Source: CAXGUU01 sp964012875
Lineage (GTDB): Bacteria > Pseudomonadota > Gammaproteobacteria > Ga0077536
NCBI GenBank assembly: GCA_964012875.1
Contig: CAXGUU010000097.1
Location: 1-11,116, forward strand
Direction of reading: 5' to 3'
Length of the DNA: 11,116 nucleotides
The notes below the pieces were generated by a model. That model did not search any database. It saw nothing but the letters and a program-made list of their open reading frames with translations, and was not told where the DNA came from. Numbering within the stretch: position 1 is the first letter of the stretch; each line of letters starts with the position of its first letter. A program made the translations under genes and the position numbers. Below are positions 6,445-11,116 of the stretch, in pieces.

Positions 6445-7052
6445 GGTTCAGGATCCGGCGCTGGTGCGCGCTTGATTTTCGTCCAAGGGCGAACGTAGAG
6501 CACTAGGCCCAGCACGACGAGGGAAAGCAGCCACTGCCAGCCGTTGTACCAGATTGTTGCGGCAACGGCGAAAGGGAATACCGAGCGATAATGCTGATTA
6601 CCTTCGCCATCGTTGGCCTCGACTATGCCAATGAAATTTCCCGGCGAATCAAACGGAATCGAAATGTTGACGCTGCCGCGCGGGTAGCGGTTTGCGGCTT
6701 CAACGAATACGCTAGCAGCCGTGATCGCGTCGCGGCCGCCGAGGTCGTCGTAGGTCGCATTGACGCCAATGTCGTTGACGTCGCGGATGACGCGAAACTC
6801 GATGTCCATTTCGCGCAAGCGGTTGTCGAGGAAGTCGAGCACGATAATCGCCTCGGCGACGTGCGGTATGTCCTCGCAGAATTCCTGCGACGCGCGCAGT
6901 TGCGGCTGGTAGCCGGTGAAATGGGCGCGGTAGGGGCCGATTTGCATGATGCACAAATCGTCTTCCATCGAGACGCCGCCGTGACCTAATGTCGCGGGCG
7001 AGAAGACTATCAACGAGAGGCTTACCAGTAGGTCGCCCCTGCGGAGTCGCAA
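6441..7052 (-). CDS. CuMMO-operon periplasmic membrane-anchored protein of unknown function
   Basis: 203 residues with TTG as best start (7052); no ATG is available, and the frame is continuous with that of pmoB after its stop. Layout: signal peptide (residues 1-23, RLRR then LLVSLSLIVFSPATLG), a periplasmic domain (24-160), one membrane helix (about 168-187, WYNGWQWLLSLVVLGLVLYV) and a short basic, proline-rich cytoplasmic tail. The domain opens with HGGVSMEDDLCIMQIGPYRA and has a second cysteine in SQEFCEDIPH; Cys34 and Cys59 may form a disulfide. If the signal peptide is cut before His24, the mature protein would begin with histidine, as PmoB does. The position after pmoB and the signal-domain-helix design resemble AmoD/PmoD-type accessory proteins, but I see no clear sequence match to them. 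Its stop overlaps the start of the multicopper oxidase gene by four bases. Confidence 0.8.
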   Translation of the reverse strand: MRLRRGDLLVSLSLIVFSPATLGHGGVSMEDDLCIMQIGPYRAHFTGYQPQLRASQEFCEDIPHVAEAIIVLDFLDNRLREMDIEFRVIRDVNDIGVNATYDDLGGRDAITAASVFVEAANRYPRGSVNISIPFDSPGNFIGIVEANDGEGNQHYRSVFPFAVAATIWYNGWQWLLSLVVLGLVLYVRPWTKIKRAPAPDPEP

Positions 7053-7100
7053 CAGCCGCCGACAAAGAGAGAGGAAAGAGATAAAAACCAGTATGAACCC

Positions 7101-8342
7101 CTATTTAAACACCGGCACCATCGTACCCCCGACCTCGACGATTTCGCGCGCCCCTGTGGCTGTTTCAAAAAATAGCAGTCCGGCAATCAGGCTGTCAGGG
7201 TCATTGATCATGTGGACCAGGCGCTGGGTTTCCCACAGCGCGTCTTCCGCATAGACGGTGAGTGTGCGTTTTTCCCCGGGTGCGATCGGCTCACCGTCGG
7301 TACGTAAGCCTTCGGACGCCACAAGATCGTGCGAATCCTGGGGTTGTACAGCGGCGATGCTTGGATTGATAAAGCGAATATTGGCGGTTGAAAATTCGCT
7401 GATTTGAATTGGTTCATCGAGACCGTTGGTGATCTCCAGGTCCATTTCAAAACTGCGGCCGGGAATCCGATACCGGGCCGCCTTGAGGTCAACCGCGACG
7501 ACTGATGCGGCTTCCGGTTTTACCGGTACCCTGACTTTGGCAGTCCGGAGCGGCGTCGTCACCGGGTAGCTGCGTTCGGCCCATTGATAACCAAGGAATA
7601 TCACGAGTAGGGTCACCAGCAGGAAGCCGATTGCAACATTGCGATCCTGGTCGGTCAGGATCTCATCACCGTCACCACCAGCGGCTTCCGCCTCCTCGAC
7701 AGCACGATAGCGCGGGATCAGGAGCGGCCGGCGCCGCAACCAGTAAGCGAGCCACGCCCCACCGATCACGAACCATATAATGTGCCAGGTGTAGACGGTG
7801 CCGAGGTTAAAGGTTTCAAGCTCGATTTCAGTGCCAAACATTGACGTTGTTCTGTTTTCAAAGTCGCTTTGGCTGCCGCCAACCTCAACCCACAGGCCCG
7901 GGCCGACCATACCGCCGGCATCTTCTACGCTCAGAATAGGATGCACGTGGAAGCGGCCGGGTCGGCGCGCTTTTAACTCAATCTCGAATCCGTAGTCGCG
8001 CCCGAGTTCCAGTGACGTCGATTGCACCGTGCTGACGCCATCGATGTTAGAGCGCGTGCGGATGAAGTTGGGCCCTGAGGTACCGACGTTCAGGAAAACG
8101 CGGCTGGTCACCGATGGGATGTGTTCCGGCCACCACTTTGATGTTCGAAACCGACCGCTGAGCGTAATCGTTTCGCCGACGTTAATGTTCAGGCTGCTGA
8201 TAGCAAGGTCGTACCACATGATTGTCCGCATACGGGTGCCAGCCTGTTGTGCGCGTTCGCCGTGAGCGCTCGCTGCTGGTGGTAACGCCGCAAGCAAGGC
8301 GACAAGCAGTAGTAGTGGCGCAGTTGCGAATTTGCTCAGCAC
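7101..8342 (-). CDS. pmoB: Copper membrane monooxygenase subunit B (PmoB/AmoB family)
   Basis: 413 residues from GTG 8342, 21 bases after pmoA. The signal peptide ends ...AASA and the mature protein would begin at His27 (HGER), the first ligand of the CuB site; the other two are His132 and His134 in GRFHVHP. The order is the family's: N-terminal cupredoxin domain (27-160), membrane helices at about 183-202 and 236-252, then a second cupredoxin domain ending in LLFFETATGAREIVEVGGTM. The segments RMRTIxWYD, FLNVG-SGPNFIR, KARRPGRFHVH and YRIPGRSFEM line up directly with methane and ammonia monooxygenases. The bis-His site of the Methylococcus enzyme is missing: His48 corresponds to Met42 (RTIMWYD) and His72 to Arg66 (GRFRTSKWWP). 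The substrate (methane, ammonia or small alkane) cannot be told from this subunit. Confidence 0.95.
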   Translation of the reverse strand: MLSKFATAPLLLLVALLAALPPAASAHGERAQQAGTRMRTIMWYDLAISSLNINVGETITLSGRFRTSKWWPEHIPSVTSRVFLNVGTSGPNFIRTRSNIDGVSTVQSTSLELGRDYGFEIELKARRPGRFHVHPILSVEDAGGMVGPGLWVEVGGSQSDFENRTTSMFGTEIELETFNLGTVYTWHIIWFVIGGAWLAYWLRRRPLLIPRYRAVEEAEAAGGDGDEILTDQDRNVAIGFLLVTLLVIFLGYQWAERSYPVTTPLRTAKVRVPVKPEAASVVAVDLKAARYRIPGRSFEMDLEITNGLDEPIQISEFSTANIRFINPSIAAVQPQDSHDLVASEGLRTDGEPIAPGEKRTLTVYAEDALWETQRLVHMINDPDSLIAGLLFFETATGAREIVEVGGTMVPVFK

Positions 8343-8363
8343 AATGACTCAGAGAATCGTTAT

Positions 8364-9083
8364 CTAGATCTTCTTGACCCAGATTTGCCGAGTTAACAAG
8401 GCGCCCACCATCCACCAGAAGTAGAACATGAGCGTACACACGAAGCCCGCAAATACGGCAGTTAACGGTACGACGGCGTCGCCGAATGTACGCAGCACCG
8501 AGCGCTCGACGATCCGCAGGTATTCAGGCAGGGCTGTGCGGATGTATTCGAAGCCGAGCAGATCTGCGGTGGTCAGCATCTCGCCCTGGTAGTCGATGGG
8601 TTCATGGAACGCTGCCAGCATGGGCCAGTTGCTGGGGTAGATGAGTACGCCCCAGGCAAATGCGCCAAGCAGACCAGTGAGAAACACGCTGCGGGTGATG
8701 AGTAGGGTGCAGTCCACAATAATGGCCATGGGGATAAAGACGGATGGCCATACAAAGCTCAGCGGAAAACCGGCGAATAGATGAAAATTCATATAGGTAC
8801 TGACCCAGCGGATGGCGCTGTAGCTTAGGACCACCGCGGTACAGGCCATCGGCAGGCGCAGCTTGGTCCAGAACGCCGCCGAGATGCCGGCCGGGAAGAT
8901 CATCAACAGTGCTATCGGGACCAGTGGCCAGAAGCGGCGATCTTTCCAGTCGACCCAGTATTCCCAATCGCCCATGGTGACTGCCATGACGAACGAGGTG
9001 GCGCCCGCGATGGCGAACAGCACGGCGAGCATGATGGCGACATCGATCTGTTTTTCCAGTGCGGCGGTGTCGTTCCGATTCAT
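8364..9083 (-). CDS. pmoA: Copper membrane monooxygenase subunit A (PmoA/AmoA family)
   Basis: 239 residues, ATG 9083, stop TAG. An integral membrane protein with about seven helices. Family hallmarks are MGDWEYWVDWKDRRFWP (residues 37-53), a buried P-S-NWP segment around YPSNWPM (149-155) and FEYIRTALPEYLRIVERSV followed by LRTFGDAVVP (178-206). The length is close to the roughly 250 residues of PmoA. Together with PmoC it forms the membrane part of each protomer of the trimeric enzyme. The universal motif reads GDWEYW where most methane and ammonia enzymes have GDWDFW, and the downstream motif reads GDAVVP instead of GKDVxP, so this is a divergent lineage. It sits 34 bases after pmoC and 21 before pmoB, consistent with a single message. 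Confidence 0.95.
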   Translation of the reverse strand: MNRNDTAALEKQIDVAIMLAVLFAIAGATSFVMAVTMGDWEYWVDWKDRRFWPLVPIALLMIFPAGISAAFWTKLRLPMACTAVVLSYSAIRWVSTYMNFHLFAGFPLSFVWPSVFIPMAIIVDCTLLITRSVFLTGLLGAFAWGVLIYPSNWPMLAAFHEPIDYQGEMLTTADLLGFEYIRTALPEYLRIVERSVLRTFGDAVVPLTAVFAGFVCTLMFYFWWMVGALLTRQIWVKKI

Positions 9084-9117
9084 GCCTGTCGGGCCTTCCC
9101 GCCGGGTGGCGGCTTGA

Positions 9118-9903
9118 TCAGCTGCGCGCGGCTTCGCCGACCTGGTCGATTAGAAAGCGCAGACGCGCAAGCAGATGGATCACGACACCGCCAAGGCCGA
9201 GCAAGGCAAGACCGAGTGCTGCAAAGCCCCAGTGAATCGGTGCAGCGAACAACTCTTCGGCGTAGAAGAAGGTGTGACCCCATTCGTTCAGGCCAACGTT
9301 GGGCATGATTAGAATCGGACCACCGATGGCGACACACAGTGGCAACTGAAAACGTCGGGAAAATTCAGGCAGTCGTGTGCTTGCATACAGAAATGAGCCC
9401 ACGCCCGCGATGATCAACGCAGGAACCAACAGGTAGAACAGGATAATGTGAGTCGGCGTGAAGTCGGTATCGCGAATTACAACCTGGTGCCAGGCGGCAT
9501 CTGCTTCGCCACCTACCGAACCGGTGATCAGGACGATAAATGTGTAGGCGGTCAACCACGTAATGAGACGAAAGTAGCGCCTGATTTCTTCCTCGGGCTG
9601 GAGATTCGCAACGTCGTGGTCGCGCGTGCGCCAGAGCCACGCTGAAACGCCCAACAGCGCCACGACCGCGGCGCCGATTTCCACGTACAGCAGTGGCATC
9701 CAGTAGATAGCAAACTCGGGCTCAAAATAATCGAGCCCGACCGAGTAGGCGTATTCGTGCAGGTAAACGCGCGTAAAGGCGTATACCACCGCGATACCAA
9801 CCAATACACGAACGCAGATGGTCCAATTGGAGAGAATCGAGGTCGTTTCAGTCTGCGATTCGGCGACGGTCGCAGACTGGATCGAACTGGCCGAAGAACT
9901 CAT
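9118..9903 (-). CDS. pmoC: Copper membrane monooxygenase subunit C (PmoC/AmoC family)
   Basis: 261 residues from ATG 9903, chosen because GGAGGT lies six bases upstream; an in-frame ATG at 9921 would place that site inside the gene. About six membrane helices. The CuC site is present as D-A-A-W-H then twelve residues and H (Asp135, His139, His152 from the chosen start, in EADAAWHQVVIRDTDFTPTH). The CuD ligands described for Methylococcus PmoC are present too: Asn206, His210 and His224 in LNEWGHTFFYAEELFAAPIH. The helix segment with these ligands is the most conserved part of the family and the likely catalytic region. First gene of the operon; the same C-A-B order is found in methanotrophs, nitrifiers and alkane oxidisers, so order does not reveal the substrate. 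Confidence 0.95.
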   Translation of the reverse strand: MSSSASSIQSATVAESQTETTSILSNWTICVRVLVGIAVVYAFTRVYLHEYAYSVGLDYFEPEFAIYWMPLLYVEIGAAVVALLGVSAWLWRTRDHDVANLQPEEEIRRYFRLITWLTAYTFIVLITGSVGGEADAAWHQVVIRDTDFTPTHIILFYLLVPALIIAGVGSFLYASTRLPEFSRRFQLPLCVAIGGPILIMPNVGLNEWGHTFFYAEELFAAPIHWGFAALGLALLGLGGVVIHLLARLRFLIDQVGEAARS

Positions 9904-9909
9904 GGGCGC

Positions 9910-9915
9910 ACCTCC
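9910..9915 (-). promoter_or_regulatory. Strong ribosome binding site of pmoC
   Basis: GGAGGT on the minus strand, six bases before ATG 9903. It decides the start of pmoC against the upstream in-frame ATG at 9921. Confidence 0.75.
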
Positions 9916-9944
9916 AAGCATCGGTTATTGCCTTTAGCTGTCTC

Positions 9945-9973
9945 ATGTTAGGGGAGCTGACCCCAGGGTGCAA
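9945..9973 (-). promoter_or_regulatory. Candidate sigma70 promoter of the CuMMO operon
   Basis: On the minus strand TTGCAC (9968-9973) and TAACAT (9945-9950) are separated by exactly 17 bases, and transcription would begin near 9938, about 35 bases before the pmoC start. Both boxes are imperfect (about three and four of six consensus bases). The spacer contains GGGGTCAGCTCCCC, with complementary ends that might act as an operator. Modest support, from position and spacing. Confidence 0.4.
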
Positions 9974-9982
9974 TGAACGGCG

Positions 9983-10001
9983 CATTGTGCAGCACACAAT
10001 G
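9983..10001. promoter_or_regulatory. Perfect inverted repeat upstream of pmoC (putative regulator site)
   Basis: CATTGTG, five bases, CACAATG: two perfect 7-bp arms. It contains the T-N11-A pattern of LysR-type regulator boxes, though other dimeric regulators would fit as well. Its centre lies about 54 bases upstream of the predicted transcription start, a usual place for an activator. It sits in the 112-base gap between the esterase gene and pmoC. Confidence 0.4.
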
Positions 10002-10015
10002 GCTGCCGGATGTAT

Positions 10016-10888
10016 TCAGGGAGATTGGGTTTGGATTCTGGTTTGGTCGAGAAAACCCAGTAATTCCGTGTTGAATGGTGGCCACTTGCGATGGCCGCCC
10101 GGTGCTACACAGTGGCTTGTTGGGGCCGCGCAGCCGGTAAATCGATGGCACCCGGCATCCAACATGGTTCGGGCAGAAGCGCATCTGTTGCATCGAGCGA
10201 ACCATTCCGCGAGCGCCCTATCGTAGCCAGGAAACAGTTTGTCTTCGGAGAGTCCCATTATCAGGGCGGGCGTTGGCGATGGGCATTCGATGTCGTCCAG
10301 CGCCTCCGCTGAGAACCCGGCCGCGCTGGGGGCGACGGCGTTCGGGCGACGGTTCAACCGTTCGAGAAAGGTCTGTGCAACTGCGGTCGTACCGCCATCA
10401 GAGTGACCGGTGAAAAAAACCTGTTGTGGCTCGATACACCACGATGCCTCGATCGCGGCAACAACCTTGTTAGCTGCTGACAGGTGGCTTTTTGTGAGCC
10501 GTTTGCTCTGCGTGTACGCGACGACGTACCCACGCGTAGTCGCGGGTGGGGTAAGGCCGGTGAAGGCCTCGCTGTGGTAAGCATCATGGGTCGCCGCTGC
10601 AAATACCACTAGCAGCGGGTGTCGGATATTGTTGCGATAGTTGGCTGGTGCCCTGACATTTACCCGCAATCGTTCGGCGAAAACGACATTATTCCATTGC
10701 CCCGGTGCATCGGCGGCCGGCGATTTTGTGCAGTCATTTGCTCGCACTGCGCCCGCATAGTCGAAGTTTGCGCTCACTGTGGCGGGCAGCTCGGCGCGCC
10801 CACAGGCGAACAGAACAGCGGCAATGCAAGTGCAAGCGATTTTCGTCAGGACCGCGATGAGCGAGCGTACCGCGGCGCGATAATCCAT
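10016..10888 (-). CDS. Secreted alpha/beta-hydrolase, esterase/polyhydroxybutyrate-depolymerase-like
   Basis: 290 residues from ATG 10888 (a GTG three codons upstream at 10897 is also possible). The N-terminus has a hydrophobic signal (LIAVLTKIACTCIAAVLFAC) ending in a possible lipobox, LFAC, so it may be a lipoprotein or simply exported. The nucleophile elbow GHSDGG (Ser166 counted from the GTG) follows the strand QQVFFT. The late GGHRKWPPFN (His269) matches the GGHxWP catalytic-histidine motif of feruloyl esterases and PHB depolymerases. The usual HG oxyanion-hole segment after the first strand (PLLVVFAAATHD) is altered, and the Asp of the triad is not certain (perhaps Asp219 in SEDKLFP). 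Many cysteines (C154, C236, C239, C250, C256, C263) suggest disulfides outside the cytoplasm. It lies between the Lrp-type gene and the CuMMO operon, all on the same strand; a functional link is not evident. Confidence 0.75.
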   Translation of the reverse strand: MDYRAAVRSLIAVLTKIACTCIAAVLFACGRAELPATVSANFDYAGAVRANDCTKSPAADAPGQWNNVVFAERLRVNVRAPANYRNNIRHPLLVVFAAATHDAYHSEAFTGLTPPATTRGYVVAYTQSKRLTKSHLSAANKVVAAIEASWCIEPQQVFFTGHSDGGTTAVAQTFLERLNRRPNAVAPSAAGFSAEALDDIECPSPTPALIMGLSEDKLFPGYDRALAEWFARCNRCASARTMLDAGCHRFTGCAAPTSHCVAPGGHRKWPPFNTELLGFLDQTRIQTQSP

Positions 10889-10899
10889 GTCAGCCACGC

Positions 10900-11116
10900 T
10901 TAGCGATCGGGCTCAGTCAGCGGCAACCCGGTGCGCTGCACGATCGGCTTGAGAGCGAAGCTCGTTTGAATATTGGCGATACCGGAAATGCGTGTCAGTT
11001 TCTCGACCAGGAACTGCTCGTAGCTTTCAAGGTCAGGCATGACTACGCGCAGTAAGTAGTCCGAAGTGCCGGTCATCAGGTAACACTCCATCACTTCGGG
11101 ATAGCTCGAGACCTTG
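10900..11116 (-). CDS. Lrp/AsnC-family transcriptional regulator, C-terminal part (cut by the window edge)
   Basis: The frame runs into the window from the right edge and ends with TAA at 10900-10902, giving about 71 visible residues. It carries the ligand-binding RAM/ACT-like domain signature: VSSYPEVMECYLMTGTSDYL, then LRVVMPDLESYEQFL, EKLTRISGIANIQTSFALK, and a short tail. The DNA-binding helix-turn-helix half lies outside the window. Lrp-type proteins sense amino acids and regulate transport or catabolism genes; this one need not control the neighbouring operon. The stop is only about 11 bases from the start of the esterase gene, so the two may be co-transcribed. Confidence 0.9.
   Translation of the reverse strand, partial: KVSSYPEVMECYLMTGTSDYLLRVVMPDLESYEQFLVEKLTRISGIANIQTSFALKPIVQRTGLPLTEPDR

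Noticed and set aside
5431..6498. Overlapping long plus-strand frames (164 and 173 codons) opposite the multicopper oxidase
   Set aside because: The minus strand carries unmistakable copper-ligand motifs across the same bases; the plus-strand frames show no family pattern.
6441..7052. Calling this protein PmoD/AmoD outright
   Set aside because: Position and signal-domain-helix design fit, but I cannot see a sequence match to PmoD/AmoD, so it is left as unknown.
7101..9903. Naming the substrate (methane, ammonia or alkane) from the operon
   Set aside because: Gene order and visible motifs are shared by all groups of the superfamily; the subunits are divergent from the Methylococcus and Nitrosomonas sequences I can recall. 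A phylogeny is needed.
1..11116. CRISPR array, tRNA, rRNA, transposase or insertion sequence
   Set aside because: I saw no regularly spaced direct repeats, no cloverleaf-like segment, no transposase motifs and no terminal inverted repeats.

Overview
The window looks like chromosomal DNA of a Proteobacterium, probably a gammaproteobacterium. This is inferred from the moderate-to-high GC content, the Gram-negative periplasmic gene set and the protein families present; there is no rRNA or other marker to fix the taxon. Its centre is a minus-strand operon for a copper-dependent membrane monooxygenase (CuMMO, the particulate methane / ammonia / short-chain hydrocarbon monooxygenase superfamily) in the canonical order C-A-B. 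It is followed without a break by three other probable copper or periplasmic proteins.

Layout from left to right. (1) Positions 1-396, plus strand: the 3' part of a gene for a formaldehyde-activating enzyme (Fae) homologue. (2) Positions 397-2328, plus strand: a partly decayed segment. It holds a frameshifted SnoaL/NTF2-like remnant, a DUF6616-like gene whose upstream coding extension has no canonical start, an intact PPOX-fold flavin-binding protein gene, and a full-length cupin gene broken by two in-frame stop codons. (3) Positions 2378-4098, minus strand: an EamA/DMT exporter and a periplasmic LolA-like 'outer membrane lipoprotein-sorting' protein. (4) Positions 4211-9903, minus strand: the CuMMO operon, pmoC-pmoA-pmoB, then a 203-aa periplasmic membrane-anchored protein, a 556-aa membrane-anchored multicopper oxidase and a 192-aa His-rich cupredoxin, with short gaps or overlapping ends. 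A candidate promoter and a perfect 7-bp-arm inverted repeat lie just upstream of pmoC. (5) Positions 10016-11116, minus strand: a putative secreted esterase/depolymerase and the C-terminal part of an Lrp/AsnC-type regulator.

How it fits together (inference). PmoCAB would hydroxylate a small substrate (methane, ammonia or a short alkane; the sequence alone does not decide). The CuC, CuD and CuB ligands expected from the family are all present, while both histidines of the accessory bis-His site of PmoB are replaced. The co-transcribed periplasmic proteins could deliver or oxidise copper, or carry electrons to or from the monooxygenase. The Fae homologue about 9 kb away would fit C1 (formaldehyde) metabolism, but no methanol dehydrogenase or hydroxylamine oxidoreductase is in the window, so the physiology stays open.
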